This document shows, one piece after another, positions 45,996-55,719 of a stretch of DNA of 64,000 bases. Below the pieces are notes generated by a model. That model did not search any database. It had not been told where the DNA came from and was given only the letters and a program-made list of their open reading frames with translations. This DNA is from Gemmatimonadota bacterium (GTDB lineage: Bacteria > JAAXHH01): NCBI GenBank assembly GCA_026705925.1, contig JAPOZT010000015.1, positions 162,906 to 226,905 on the forward strand. The letters are read 5' to 3'. Numbering within the stretch: the first letter of the stretch is position 1; each line of letters begins with the position of its first letter. Made by a program: the position numbers and the translations under genes.

Positions 45996-46424
45996 CTAGT
46001 CCCGTACCGGCAGCTCGCCCGGCGGTGCGATGCGGCAGCCGGGCAGGGTGCGGAGAAAGGCTTCGGGACCGGGCGGACAGTAGATGGCGATGATGCGCAT
46101 GGGCTCCCATCCGGTGTTGATCGTTTCGTGGTACATGTCGGCGGGAATGTGGCACATCATACCGGGTCCGACCTTCCGGCGTATCTCCTGCCCGTCTTCT
46201 TCCACCATCTGCTCGCCTTCCCCGGAAATGTAATAGAGGATCTCCTCCACGCCCGGGTGGTTGTGCCGTTCGTGACCTTTTCCCGGTTCGAGCACGACCA
46301 GCCCCATGCTGAAGCGTTCGGTCTCGGTCACCCGGGGCTCGCTGAACCACTTGATGTTGCCCCAGTCGAACATCATGGTCTCCACGTCATCCGGCTCTAC
46401 GAATCGAAGGCCCGGTTCTGGCAT
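45996..46424 (-). CDS. Single-domain cupin protein
   Basis: A 142-residue cupin. HERHNHPGVEEILYYISGEGE is the first metal motif (two His and Glu), and the second is around GMMCHIPADMYHET. Such small cupins may be isomerases, lyases or sensors; the function is not readable. It lies between the arginase and PEP-hydrolase-like genes in one direction. Confidence 0.82.
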   Translation of the reverse strand: MPEPGLRFVEPDDVETMMFDWGNIKWFSEPRVTETERFSMGLVVLEPGKGHERHNHPGVEEILYYISGEGEQMVEEDGQEIRRKVGPGMMCHIPADMYHETINTGWEPMRIIAIYCPPGPEAFLRTLPGCRIAPPGELPVRD

Positions 46425-46500
46425 GGCTGCCTCCCAAGTAAGTGCTTGACCGCGGTGTTTACATCCGCATGTCGAACCGTGTTCTCATCTGAATCATTTC

Positions 46501-47328
46501 TTATATGGCCAGTCCCTTGAAGAAACGGACCTGCTCCGTCAACGCCCGTTCCACGGGAAGGCGCTCGATGCTCGACGCCCCGAAGAAGCCGACGACTCCG
46601 GTCGTGTTATTCAGCACGTATTCGGCGTCATCGGGTTCGGCGATCGGCCCGCCGTGGCACAATACGAGGATATCTTCCCTCACGCCGACGGCCGCGTCCC
46701 GGATCGCCTGGACCTTGACCGCGGCCTCTTCGAGCGTCATGGCTGTCTGGGCACCGATCGTTCCGCTGGTGGTCAGGCCCATGTGGGGCACGAGCACGTC
46801 CGCGCCGGCTTCGGCCATCTTCGTCGCCTCCTCCTCGTCGAAGACGTAGGGACAGGTGAGGAGTCCGGCCTGGTGCGCCTCCGCGATCATCTCTACCTCC
46901 AGATCGTATCCCATGTTCGTCTCTTCCAGGTTCTGGCGAAACAGCCCGTCGATGAGGCCGACCGTGGGGAAATTCTGCACCCCCGAGAAGCCCTGGTCCT
47001 TGAGCTGCCGGACGAAGACGCTCATGATGCGGAAGGGATCCGTGCCGCAGACTCCCGCCAGCACGGGCGTGTCCTCCACGATGGTCAGGACCTCCTGGCC
47101 CATCTCCACTACCACCTGGTTGGCATCGCCGTAGGGCATCATGCCCGACAGCGAACCGCGCCCGCCCATGCGATAGCGCCCTGAGTTGTAGATGATGATG
47201 ATGTCTGCGCCTCCGGCTTCCGCGCACTTGGCGGAAAGCCCCGTGCCGGCGCCTGTGCCGATGATCGGCTTGCCTTCGGATACCTGCGCCCGCAACCGGC
47301 GCAGGCATTCGTCATAGGGGATGGCCAT
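46501..47328 (-). CDS. Phosphoenolpyruvate hydrolase-like TIM-barrel protein
   Basis: A 275-residue protein matching the TIM-barrel PEP-hydrolase-like family, which in other bacteria also forms the C-terminal part of UPF0261 proteins. Landmarks: [65 protein letters not shown] and LCHGGPI. It resembles PEP mutase/isocitrate lyase barrels. The actual reaction of these proteins is poorly known. First gene of a cluster with cupin and arginase, under a strong promoter. Confidence 0.82.
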   Translation of the reverse strand: MAIPYDECLRRLRAQVSEGKPIIGTGAGTGLSAKCAEAGGADIIIIYNSGRYRMGGRGSLSGMMPYGDANQVVVEMGQEVLTIVEDTPVLAGVCGTDPFRIMSVFVRQLKDQGFSGVQNFPTVGLIDGLFRQNLEETNMGYDLEVEMIAEAHQAGLLTCPYVFDEEEATKMAEAGADVLVPHMGLTTSGTIGAQTAMTLEEAAVKVQAIRDAAVGVREDILVLCHGGPIAEPDDAEYVLNNTTGVVGFFGASSIERLPVERALTEQVRFFKGLAI

Positions 47329-47431
47329 GGTTTGCTCCGAGAGTTACTGAGTGCTGCGTGATGAGAAAACTCCTATAGCGTGATTTTCGAGCATATGAAC
47401 CTGCTGATTGTCTACCTCGCGGCATGATTCG

Positions 47432-47460
47432 AGTATAGAAACTCGTGGAACCAGCGTCAA
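47432..47460 (-). promoter_or_regulatory. Predicted sigma-70 promoter of the PEP-hydrolase-cupin-arginase cluster
   Basis: On the minus strand TTGACG (47460-47455) and TATACT (47437-47432) are 17 bp apart, about 100 bases before the first gene. Confidence 0.55.
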
Positions 47461-47511
47461 CGAAATTGGCGTGCAACAATGGCGTGCATGAACCAGCGAC
47501 CGGCAATCTGT

Positions 47512-47540
47512 TTGAATCGGCGCAGATCGCACTGTATTTT
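47512..47540 (+). promoter_or_regulatory. Predicted sigma-70 promoter of the glycosidase-like/PhyH pair
   Basis: TTGAAT (47512-47517) and TATTTT (47535-47540) are 17 bp apart, about 110 bases upstream of the start at 47659. Confidence 0.5.
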
Positions 47541-47658
47541 CTCGAAAAGGAGCGTCGTCAGCTTTCACTGACGCCCTACCGTACTGTCCTTTGGAGCGGA
47601 ACCGGTGCGGGTTCAAAGCAGGACCGAATCAGGACCAGATACCCTGAGAGAGCCATCC

Positions 47659-50052
47659 ATGATCTGTACCGAGCACCTGCGGATTATGCCCATGCAACAC
47701 GGGGATGCCCACATCCTTCGTTTCGAAACCTGTGATCCTGAGCGCGGCTGGCGCACCGTGCTGTCCCACCGGGCCGCAAACAAGCACCGGCCCTGGGAGA
47801 AAGACGAAGGGTTGTCGATAGAAGACCTGGAAGTCGTGCCTTCAAATGACGGATCCGACGCGGTCTTCACGGAAATCGCCGACCATGGTGCGAACCGGCT
47901 CGTCCGCCGCGGCGAGATCGACGAGCACAGGATTGAAGAATGGATAACCGTTGAAGCAGACAACCGGCTCCGCGTCGAGGTAAACGATCGTCTCACCCGT
48001 TCGGGCGTGCTCCTCGCACGTCTCATGAACCACTACTACTTCATGCCCGACGACCGGGCGATGGGTTACGCCCTGCCCCTGGATTTCGCGTGGATTCCCG
48101 GTTTGCACGACCATGAAAACCACGTGGCCGGCGATTGGTTCTTCCGGTCGCCCTGTGCAATCGTATTCGCCCACGGCGTCTATGCCGCCATCGTGCCCGA
48201 CCTGGACCGCATGCAGGAGCACCCGGACTTGCCCCACGCCCTCGACATGCGCGCCTGGCATCATCCCGGCAGTGGAGAGACTTACGGACTCCCCCGCATT
48301 TCCTATGGAATCTGCAGATGGAAACCGGACGGTCACGTGTTGACGGCCCGAGATGAGGCCGTGCCTATCAGCGGGACCGAAATCACCTATGGATATGATT
48401 TGCTGATTGGCACCGCCAAGGGGCCTGAATCGATCGTGGCTCATGTGACAGAGTTGTTGTGGGACAAATACGGGAAGCGATATTTCAATGACGTTCGGCC
48501 CCAGATCATGCCCTTCGAGGAGTATGGAAAACGGTACACTTACAAGCATGAACTAAAACTATGGGCAAAGCCCGTATCTTGCGGCAGTCGAGAGGGTTAC
48601 GGTATCGATAATACCTGGCGCAGGGGCGTCAATTACCACGCCTGGGAAAATGACTTACAGGCGGGCTTCGGACTCATGCATTACGGAAGGAAATGGGAGG
48701 ACGACCATCTCACTTCTATCGCCGAGGGGATGATCCATCTGCGGCTCTCTTCGCCCAGGCGAGACGGCGCATTTCCCTGTATATACAATGTTGATACAGC
48801 GTCCTGGGAAGGAGCCATGTACTGGACCTCCTGGCCCGCCCACCCCATGGATGGATACGACCTCCAGTCAATGGGTGTTACGGCCTGGTGGATGCTCTAC
48901 TGGTATGAACAGTACTCCGATCTCGAACGCGGCTCCGAGATACTGAACTGGATGATCGATTTCTGCAGGTTCCTGGTCGACGCACAGCTGCCGTCCGGCG
49001 CCATCCCCACTTATTTCGACCGTCAGCTCAACCCTGCGCCTCAACTCAGGGAAGACGCCCCCACGGCCATCGGCGGCGCGGTGCTGGCGAAGACCGCCCG
49101 GATCGTCGGAGATCCCGAAATGGAACGGGCTGCCTTGAGGGCCGGCACGTTCATGAGCAGGGGAATCGTGCCGCAAATGAAGTTCCAGGATTTCGAACTC
49201 TTCTATTCATGCGCGCCGAGACCGCTGTACTGGGTCGATCCGCTCAACGGGATCCCGCCGGTCAACACGCTTGCCATTCAATGGGCCGCTGACCACTATC
49301 TGGCCCTGTACCAACTGACCGAAGACGGGCAGTGGTTGCGGCAGGGCGAGTACTGCCTGGGCCTGCTGTCCCTGTTCCAACAGGTGTGGGCGCCGAACCG
49401 GTTCGGCAAGGCCTACCTCTTCGGCGGTTTCGGCGTGATGAACTGCGACGGGGAATGGAACGACGGCCGGCAGTCCCGCATGGTGCCCACCTACGCCGAC
49501 TACTACCTCGCCACGGGCAAGATCGAATACCTCGAGCGGGCCGTGGCCGCCAGCCGCGCCTCCTTTGCCGCCATGGACATGGAGGAGAACCACGCCAACG
49601 GCATCAACGACTACCATGTCACCATGGCGGAACAGGTACAGGTGCAGCCGGGAATCGGGTTGTCCCCCGAAAGCCTCATGCACGGCGATCCCAGGGTGCA
49701 TTCCGGTGAAGGCGGCGGCTGGACGGGCTTCAACTGGGGACCCGGCGGCGGGCTCTCTGCGACTGCGTATCTTGAAAGGTTTTTCGGAGGTGTCTGGGTA
49801 GACGTCGAAGCCCAAAAAGTGGTAGCCATCGACGGAGTCGCGGCGGAAGCGGCAGGATGGTCCGCCGGGCACATCGAATTGTTTGTAGGGAACGCATTGC
49901 AACACCTGGCATTACCATATACCACTCCGCGCAAGATCGTAGTCAAGTTCGGCAACTTGGTTGAGGAAACTTACAGGATCAATCTTAATGATCAGGACCT
50001 TGGCGCATTGACAAAGGAGACGCTGAAGCAGGGGTTGGAGATCGAGATCTGA
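47659..50052 (+). CDS. Large six-hairpin-glycosidase-like protein of unknown function
   Basis: A 797-residue protein without a signal peptide. The first 250 residues are beta-rich (FTEIADHGANRLVRR, VEVNDRLTRSGVLLARL). About 300-650 looks like an alpha/alpha toroid: repeated helical segments with aromatic patches (GWDNTW-like GIDNTWRRG, AMYWTSW, AWWMLYWYEQYSD, NTLAIQWAADHYLALYQ, WNDGRQSRMVPTYADYYLATG). A beta tail closes it. This suggests a glycoside hydrolase or lyase of the six-hairpin clan; I cannot assign the family or catalytic residues. The ATG at 47659 is chosen; 47686 is possible. A PhyH gene follows after 31 bases. Confidence 0.6.
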   Translation: MICTEHLRIMPMQHGDAHILRFETCDPERGWRTVLSHRAANKHRPWEKDEGLSIEDLEVVPSNDGSDAVFTEIADHGANRLVRRGEIDEHRIEEWITVEADNRLRVEVNDRLTRSGVLLARLMNHYYFMPDDRAMGYALPLDFAWIPGLHDHENHVAGDWFFRSPCAIVFAHGVYAAIVPDLDRMQEHPDLPHALDMRAWHHPGSGETYGLPRISYGICRWKPDGHVLTARDEAVPISGTEITYGYDLLIGTAKGPESIVAHVTELLWDKYGKRYFNDVRPQIMPFEEYGKRYTYKHELKLWAKPVSCGSREGYGIDNTWRRGVNYHAWENDLQAGFGLMHYGRKWEDDHLTSIAEGMIHLRLSSPRRDGAFPCIYNVDTASWEGAMYWTSWPAHPMDGYDLQSMGVTAWWMLYWYEQYSDLERGSEILNWMIDFCRFLVDAQLPSGAIPTYFDRQLNPAPQLREDAPTAIGGAVLAKTARIVGDPEMERAALRAGTFMSRGIVPQMKFQDFELFYSCAPRPLYWVDPLNGIPPVNTLAIQWAADHYLALYQLTEDGQWLRQGEYCLGLLSLFQQVWAPNRFGKAYLFGGFGVMNCDGEWNDGRQSRMVPTYADYYLATGKIEYLERAVAASRASFAAMDMEENHANGINDYHVTMAEQVQVQPGIGLSPESLMHGDPRVHSGEGGGWTGFNWGPGGGLSATAYLERFFGGVWVDVEAQKVVAIDGVAAEAAGWSAGHIELFVGNALQHLALPYTTPRKIVVKFGNLVEETYRINLNDQDLGALTKETLKQGLEIEI

Positions 50053-50083
50053 TGTTGATCTGGAGACAGGAGGACAACAACCT

Positions 50084-50926
50084 GTGAAACTGTCATCGTC
50101 GCAGCTCGAAGCGTATCACCGGGACGGATATGTCATTGTCGACTGCCCCTTTCCGATGACCCTTACGCAGGACTGCCAGAGTGCCGTGGAAAAGGTCGCC
50201 ATCGATCCTGAGTCGGTCACCGCAGATACCCGGCGGAATCATTTTCGGCTGGCGCCACAGATTCCCGACTCCTACTGGTGCGCGCTCGACCATGCCCTGC
50301 CTTTCCTGAAGATCATGCTCCATCCTGAAATACTCGAAATGGCCAGGCAGTTGGCCGGTGACGACGATATCTATCTCCGCAACGGCGGCATCAATGAACT
50401 GGCGCCCGACCACTCCTTCTGGTGGCACCGCGACAGTGAAATGGTCTATACCGAGTTCATGCACTACTTCTCCGGCGCTTCGGTCGCGCAGGGCTGCCTC
50501 AGGGTCATTCCCGGCAGTCACATCGGGGCCGCCGACTCGTTCAAGGAGGAAGCGGAGCGGCGGCGGCGCGACGAGGGTTATCCCGAGAAATACTGGGTCG
50601 ATAGTCTTGCGGACGTGGAATTACCGGGAGAGGTCCCGCTCGAGGTCAGGCCGGACCAGCTTATCGTTCGTGATTCAAGGATCTTTCACGCGACCGGTCT
50701 CAATACCTCCAAGGACGGCAGGTCGATGAGTCATTGGCTGTTTCGTGACGGAGCGAGTAACGACCATCGGTTCCGTTTCGAGGATGTGCTTACAGATGAA
50801 CTGATTGAAGCGCTTACACCCGAGCAGCGGGACGCGCTCTGGCTGGGAAGGGATTTCGAGATCGCTGAGGGATACCGGGAAGAACGGGGACGGGAGAAGG
50901 GAAAGGTGATGTGGGGGGTGGTGTGA
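50084..50926 (+). CDS. Phytanoyl-CoA dioxygenase (PhyH) family oxygenase, second copy
   Basis: A 280-residue PhyH-type Fe(II)/2-oxoglutarate oxygenase. Iron ligands are H115-x-D117 (WHRDSEM) and H202 (IFHATG), with R213 for 2-oxoglutarate. Initiation is at GTG (50084) after ACAGGAGG. It is unlike the copy at 2213 in length of loops and sequence. It forms a pair with the glycosidase-like gene upstream, so it may hydroxylate a sugar-linked lipid or other product of that enzyme; this is inference. Confidence 0.85.
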   Translation: MKLSSSQLEAYHRDGYVIVDCPFPMTLTQDCQSAVEKVAIDPESVTADTRRNHFRLAPQIPDSYWCALDHALPFLKIMLHPEILEMARQLAGDDDIYLRNGGINELAPDHSFWWHRDSEMVYTEFMHYFSGASVAQGCLRVIPGSHIGAADSFKEEAERRRRDEGYPEKYWVDSLADVELPGEVPLEVRPDQLIVRDSRIFHATGLNTSKDGRSMSHWLFRDGASNDHRFRFEDVLTDELIEALTPEQRDALWLGRDFEIAEGYREERGREKGKVMWGVV

Positions 50927-50989
50927 GCGGGTTCTCTGAGTCCGGGACAGAAAGCGTCTTCGCACAATCCCAATTAGCCGGCGGTGAAC

Positions 50990-51841
50990 TCAGAACCCAT
51001 AGCGCATCGACACCCTGAATCCCTGCCCTCTGAGCATCGCCCAGGTTTCGGCAAGGTCTAATTCCAGCGGTTCGCGGCTGCCGTCCTTCCAGATGACCCG
51101 ACCGGTGGCTCTTCCGGTCTCCACGATGCCCCAGTTCACGTATCGCCACGCAAGATCGAGCGTGATCCTGCCCGAAATAGACGCAGCAACTCCGGCAGCC
51201 AGCATTACGGTGAAATCGACCCGCCGGCCGTCCGGAACGATGGTCTGCGTCCTGGGAAACGTCATGTGGAATTCGCTGATATCGACATAGTGCAGCCCGG
51301 CGCCGGTTCCCGCGAACACACGAAAGGGACCGTACGCTGTGAGGTCCAAGTACGCTGCGACTGTGCCGGACGCAGACTGCAGGTCCGCCGATACGGATTG
51401 TAGTACATCGGTCTGAAGGAAGTTGGCGGTCCCTTCGAAGGAGAAACGAGGACGGTAGGCTATGGACGTTTCCAGGCGCAAATTCGGCGTCGCGACGTAT
51501 CCAAGGCCGACCTCGACACCTCCCGCCATGCCGAAATCTCCCCGTGTACCTCTAGCGATGCCGTCGCCCCCTGTTCCACACCCGTAGAGTGCTGCGGGAG
51601 ACGTACTCAGACAATTCATGTCCCCGAACCTGGTTTTCGAGGACAGATTGAGGCTCGCACCGACCCGAAGGTATAGAGTGGTACGTTGGGTGACGGTTAT
51701 TGTCGGCTCAGCGGCGGTCTTGGTTTGGCGTGAATGGCTGCTTCCCGGTGACAGAATCGCCTGTGCGATTACAGGACTGGTATTGGTGGCGTACACGATC
51801 GAAGCCAGGGCAACAATAGACTTGAAAAACATAGTGATCAT
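50990..51841 (-). CDS. Outer-membrane beta-barrel protein
   Basis: A 283-residue exported protein. A signal peptide (FFKSIVALASIVYA, cleavage near VIAQA) is followed by alternating-hydrophobic strands (LYLRVGASLNL, GGVEVGLGYVATPNLRLETSIAYRP, GTVAAYLDLTAYGPFRVFAGTGAG, RITLDLAWRYVNWG) and a final FRVSMRYGF whose C-terminal Phe is the usual signal for outer-membrane insertion. It resembles small OmpW/opacity-type barrels. Function unknown. It stands 34 bases after the EEP gene on the same strand; GC is below average. Confidence 0.75.
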   Translation of the reverse strand: MITMFFKSIVALASIVYATNTSPVIAQAILSPGSSHSRQTKTAAEPTITVTQRTTLYLRVGASLNLSSKTRFGDMNCLSTSPAALYGCGTGGDGIARGTRGDFGMAGGVEVGLGYVATPNLRLETSIAYRPRFSFEGTANFLQTDVLQSVSADLQSASGTVAAYLDLTAYGPFRVFAGTGAGLHYVDISEFHMTFPRTQTIVPDGRRVDFTVMLAAGVAASISGRITLDLAWRYVNWGIVETGRATGRVIWKDGSREPLELDLAETWAMLRGQGFRVSMRYGF

Positions 51842-51875
51842 ACGCTCGCTGGAAGTTGCCCGATTTCAAGCCAAC

Positions 51876-52736
51876 CTACGAGACTTCTATCAGAATCCGG
51901 CAGTGATCGCTCGAGCCCCACTCATCGGGATCGTTCAGGGCCCGGACGCGTAGGCTGCTGTGAAATCCTCGGGAAGCAAACACATAGTCAAGCTGATGTA
52001 CGGCGTTTTCAGGTGTTTTCGCTTTGGGAGCATAGAATGTTGGGACATTCCGAGTGTTTTCAGGCAGACCAGATGGCGTAGGGATCGTTTGTCTCCCATC
52101 GGGGTGTTGGGGTCCCATAAACTCCAGGCCCAGGGCATCCATCCGCTCGAAAACCATCCGGTCACGATCCGGCAACACCAATTTGGTATCTGTAGACCCC
52201 AAAACCGTATTCAGGTCCCCTGCCGCCAGAATTCTATGGGTGCTCGAATCGAGATCTCCAATGAATGCAGAGAGATCTGAGATGATCCGATGAGTCGACG
52301 CGTCCGAATAGCCCGCGACCCATTTCGTAGAAGTCGATGAGTGCGGCCTTAACCACCGTGAATACATCGATACTACGATAAAAGGTTCCTGTTCGCGGGG
52401 AATAACCCGGGCGGCCGCAATGGTACCGACATCGCTGACGACCATCTCGTCGGGGCCAGTAGATCTGTATAGAGGGAGAACACGCTTGAACCACTCAACT
52501 TTGACTCGGTCGGATAGCTTCACGACCAACGGCCAACTTTTGAAATCAACCAGATCATTCCACCGGTCGCCAGTGGTAGTAATTGATCCGGTGTCGATAC
52601 TGGAAGGCAGATCGGGCGGGACTTTGCCAGCCTCCTGTAACAATGCTACATCCGCATCCATCGCGAGTAGTTCGTTCCAGGGTGCGCTTCTCTTGCAGAT
52701 ATTCCAGCACACCACGGTGGTCACAGATCTCCTCAC
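51876..52736 (-). CDS. Endonuclease/exonuclease/phosphatase (EEP) family protein
   Basis: A 286-residue EEP-fold phosphodiesterase. N12 (WNICK), E35 (LLQEAG), the GDLN motif (ILAAGDLNTVLG, near 173) and the terminal SSDH (D277, H278) make a complete metal-dependent site. It starts at GTG (52736), overlapping the DUF4432 stop by four bases. There is no signal peptide, so it acts in the cytoplasm. It could cleave nucleic acid, a phospholipid head group or another phosphodiester. GC is lower than in the surrounding genes. Confidence 0.8.
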   Translation of the reverse strand: MRRSVTTVVCWNICKRSAPWNELLAMDADVALLQEAGKVPPDLPSSIDTGSITTTGDRWNDLVDFKSWPLVVKLSDRVKVEWFKRVLPLYRSTGPDEMVVSDVGTIAAARVIPREQEPFIVVSMYSRWLRPHSSTSTKWVAGYSDASTHRIISDLSAFIGDLDSSTHRILAAGDLNTVLGSTDTKLVLPDRDRMVFERMDALGLEFMGPQHPDGRQTIPTPSGLPENTRNVPTFYAPKAKTPENAVHQLDYVFASRGFHSSLRVRALNDPDEWGSSDHCRILIEVS

Positions 52737-53809
52737 GCACCCACCTTCGCCTCGAACGCCGCAATCTCTTCCGCTCCTTCAAGCACACCGATCTCCAGGT
52801 GAAAATCGCGCACTTCGTCTGGCTCGATGTGCTGCAGGTAACCGTTCTTGCGGTTCCAGGCCCTTCCGAGCATGCTGACGTTGCCCGGCTCGATGCCGGT
52901 TACGTAGGTACCCCGGTGGAAATGCTGCCAGTGGGTGACGATGGGGATTTCCGCCTTGGGAAAGGACCAGTACAGGCCAAGGCCGAGGCGGTCGTTGATG
53001 AGTCCCACGCGGCATTGGCCGCTGGCATCGGCCCGTGGATGCATGATGTAGACGTCGTCGTGCGCTTCGTCCACGGGTGCGGAGACCGAGGCATAGGTTT
53101 CGGGCCCGACCTCCCGGTCTTCAAGCCACTCGGTCGTCTTTTCGCTGTCGATGACGACGCGTGTACCCTCATCGAGGACAGGGAAACCGGGATTACAATG
53201 ATAGACGAACATCAGGGGTGAACGATCGACCGACTGGTTGTGAATCCGGTCATGGATATGAAGCGATTTTTCGCCCAGGACCGTCGAGATTTCCCGGGTG
53301 AGTTCCAGGTTGGTGCCGAAGACGACGGCTTCCCGGACCCTTCCGCGCACCTTGACGATGTAGTCGTCGCCGTCCCACTGGCCATCCGTGTGGACCTGCC
53401 GTGCCGGCAGGAAGGACAGGCGCCCGTGGAGGCCGAGTTCTTCGTTTTCTTCTTCGGGATCGGTCTCCGGATGCCCTGTGAACGTCATCCCGCAGCTCAG
53501 GACCAGCCCGCCGTAGAACCCGCGCATCCAGCCGTAGCCCTGCGGTTCGTAGAACGCCGGTCCCACGTCGCCCGTGTTGCCGCGGAAGCAGAGGGACATG
53601 CCCTTGTAGTGGGCCGATGCCACGTCCAGCGCCCGTCCCGGCAGTAGGGAGAAGCACAGGCCCGAGGCGTTGAACACCTCGATGAGATCGGCGCCCCGGT
53701 CGCTTCCTTCGCGCAGCTCGCCGTACCGGGCGTGGGCCACCTGGCTCATGTCGCCGACGAGATCGAGCAGTTCCCTGCGGGTATACTCTTTTCCGAATAG
53801 ACGTGCCAT
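52733..53809 (-). CDS. DUF4432 (aldose-1-epimerase-like) protein
   Basis: A 358-residue protein of the galactose-mutarotase-like superfamily (LLPGRALDVASAHYKGM, GFYGGLVLSCGMTFTG, LMFVYHCNPGFPVLDEGTRV, WQHFHRGTYVTGIEPGN, LHIHDRIHNQS). The conserved His and Glu residues of mutarotases are present in YHCNPG and GIEPGN. The ATG at 53809 follows GGAAGG at good distance and is preferred to the GTG at 53815. Likely acts on a sugar or sugar acid in the cytoplasm. The EEP gene overlaps its stop. Confidence 0.8.
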   Translation of the reverse strand: MARLFGKEYTRRELLDLVGDMSQVAHARYGELREGSDRGADLIEVFNASGLCFSLLPGRALDVASAHYKGMSLCFRGNTGDVGPAFYEPQGYGWMRGFYGGLVLSCGMTFTGHPETDPEEENEELGLHGRLSFLPARQVHTDGQWDGDDYIVKVRGRVREAVVFGTNLELTREISTVLGEKSLHIHDRIHNQSVDRSPLMFVYHCNPGFPVLDEGTRVVIDSEKTTEWLEDREVGPETYASVSAPVDEAHDDVYIMHPRADASGQCRVGLINDRLGLGLYWSFPKAEIPIVTHWQHFHRGTYVTGIEPGNVSMLGRAWNRKNGYLQHIEPDEVRDFHLEIGVLEGAEEIAAFEAKVGA

Positions 53810-53848
53810 GGTCACCTTCCTGGATGGAATTCGTTTCTGTCACACTGT

Positions 53849-53915
53849 GGATCGGTCAATCGATCGGCCCGGTTAGACCGTTAATCGGTCAAGAAATCGA
53901 CCAGGTTTCGATCAC
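53849..53915. repeat. Short inverted and direct ATCGGTCAA-like repeats
   Basis: ATCGGTCAA occurs twice (near 53851 and 53884), with partial inverted copies (TAGACCG, ATCGACC) between and after them. The tract lies between the glnS stop and the DUF4432 start. Several mutually exclusive hairpins are possible, none followed by a T run. Function unknown. Confidence 0.35.
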
Positions 53916-53933
53916 TTCGCGGTTACTACTTGA

Positions 53934-55610
53934 TTACTTCTGCTGGATCTTCGCCCAGGTATCGCGCAGGGTGATCGTCCGGTTGAACACCGGTCCGTTG
54001 GGCTGCGTTTCGACGGCGTCGACACAGAAGTAACCCAGCCGCTCGAACTGGTAGTTCACGCCGGGTTCGGCTTCCGCGAGACTGGGCTCGACCTTGCAGT
54101 CCGTGACGGTCCGCAGTGATTCGGGGTTCAGCAGCGACTTTTCGTCGTCGACCTCGCCCGGACGGGGATCCGGGTCGCTGAACAGCCGGTCGTAGAGGCG
54201 CACGGTGGCGTCCAGGGCATGTGCGGCCGAAACCCAATGTATGGTGCCGCGCACCTTCCGGCCGTCCGGCGTAGTCCCGCCCCGGGATTCCGGATCGTAG
54301 GTACAGCGCAGCTCGACAACGTGCCCGGCATCGTCTTTGATCACATCCGTACAGGTGATGTAGTAGCCGTAGCGCAGGCGGACTTCCCGGCCCGGAGCCA
54401 GCCGAAAGAACTTCCGCGGCGGATCCTCCAAGAAGTCGTTCCGCTCGATGTAGATTTCACGGGTAAACGGCACCTGCCGCGTTCCCATGCCCTCGTCTTC
54501 CGGGTTGTTCACAGCTTCCATCTGCTCGGTGCGGTCGGTGGGGTAATTGGTGATCACGACCTTCAGCGGGTCCAGCACGCCCATGACCCGGGGAGCCCGC
54601 TTGTTCAGGTCCTCCCGGATGATGAAATCCGACAGGGCCATGTCGATGAGATTGTGGTGCTTGGCCACGCCGACGCGGTCGCAGAGGGTCCGGATGGCCT
54701 CGGGGGTGTATCCCCGGCGCCGCAGGCCGGACAGCGTGGGCATGCGGGGGTCGTCCCAGCCGGACAGCACGCCGTCTTCGATGAGCGGCCGGTAGAATCG
54801 CTTCGAAAGTACGGTGTGGGCCAGCGCGAGCGGCGCGAATTCGATCTGCTGGGGGTGGTAGACGTCCAGCCGGTCCAGGATCCAATCGTACAGCGGCCGG
54901 TTGTTCTCAAATTCCAGGGTGCAAAGCGAATGGGTGATGCCTTCGATGGAATCCGACAGACAGTGGGTAAAGTCGTACATGGGATACACGCGCCACTTGT
55001 CCCCGGTGCGGTAATGATGGGCGTGCCGGATCCGGTACAACACGGGGTCGCGCATCGTCAGGTTGGGATGGGACATGTCGATCCGGGCCCGCAGGACGTG
55101 CGCACCGTCCGGAAATTCCCCCGCCTGCATGCGCTCGAACAGGTCCCGGTTCTCCGTGGCCGTCCGGTCGCGGTACGGACTGTTGCGGCCCGGTTCCGTG
55201 GGCGTGCCCCGGTGATCCCGCATTTCTTCCCAGGTCAGGCTGTCCACGTAGGCGTCACCCTGATCCACGAGTTGCAGCGCGTAGGCGTACAGCTGATCGA
55301 AGTAATCGGAGGCGAAGTACAGCCGGTCTTCCCAGTCGAACCCAAGCCAATTGATGTCCCGCCTGATCCCCTCCACGAAGTCCACGTTCTCCGTCTCGGG
55401 ATTCGAGTCGTCGAACCGGAGGTTGCACAGGCCGCCGTACTCCTCCGCCACGCCGAAATTCAGGCAGATCGACTTGGCGTGGCCGATATGGAGATAGCCG
55501 TTCGGTTCCGGGGGGAAACGCGTATGCACCTTGCCCCCAAACTTCCCGCTTTCCATGTCCGCGTCGATGATCTCGCGTATAAAGTCCCTGTACTGATTTT
55601 CTGAGCTCAT
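53934..55610 (-). CDS. glnS: Glutaminyl-tRNA synthetase
   Basis: A 558-residue class I synthetase. [14 protein letters not shown] (HIGH at 41-44), [10 protein letters not shown], and VLSKRF as the KMSKS counterpart are diagnostic of GlnRS. The C-terminal anticodon-binding beta-barrels follow from about residue 340. Presence of GlnRS suggests direct charging of tRNA-Gln rather than only the GatCAB route. Own promoter upstream. Confidence 0.96.
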   Translation of the reverse strand: MSSENQYRDFIREIIDADMESGKFGGKVHTRFPPEPNGYLHIGHAKSICLNFGVAEEYGGLCNLRFDDSNPETENVDFVEGIRRDINWLGFDWEDRLYFASDYFDQLYAYALQLVDQGDAYVDSLTWEEMRDHRGTPTEPGRNSPYRDRTATENRDLFERMQAGEFPDGAHVLRARIDMSHPNLTMRDPVLYRIRHAHHYRTGDKWRVYPMYDFTHCLSDSIEGITHSLCTLEFENNRPLYDWILDRLDVYHPQQIEFAPLALAHTVLSKRFYRPLIEDGVLSGWDDPRMPTLSGLRRRGYTPEAIRTLCDRVGVAKHHNLIDMALSDFIIREDLNKRAPRVMGVLDPLKVVITNYPTDRTEQMEAVNNPEDEGMGTRQVPFTREIYIERNDFLEDPPRKFFRLAPGREVRLRYGYYITCTDVIKDDAGHVVELRCTYDPESRGGTTPDGRKVRGTIHWVSAAHALDATVRLYDRLFSDPDPRPGEVDDEKSLLNPESLRTVTDCKVEPSLAEAEPGVNYQFERLGYFCVDAVETQPNGPVFNRTITLRDTWAKIQQK

Positions 55611-55654
55611 AAGTTCCTGTTCAGGTTGTCATTGGAGCGGATTCAAGGCCGTGT

Positions 55655-55683
55655 AATATAGGGCGTGAAGGGGGAAATGGCAA
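55655..55683 (-). promoter_or_regulatory. Predicted sigma-70 promoter of glnS
   Basis: On the minus strand TTGCCA (55683-55678) and TATATT (55660-55655) are 17 bp apart, 45 bases before the glnS ATG. Confidence 0.5.
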
Positions 55684-55719
55684 GGTGATGATGGAGATGT
55701 TGCGTGGGTTGGTCAGCCT

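Larger units (their letters stand above)
47329..47658. other. Divergent intergenic region with two back-to-back promoters
   Basis: This 330-bp gap between the PEP-hydrolase-like gene and the glycosidase-like gene has no coding sequence. It carries two good promoters facing away from each other with -35 boxes 51 bp apart, leaving room for a shared operator. Confidence 0.6.
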
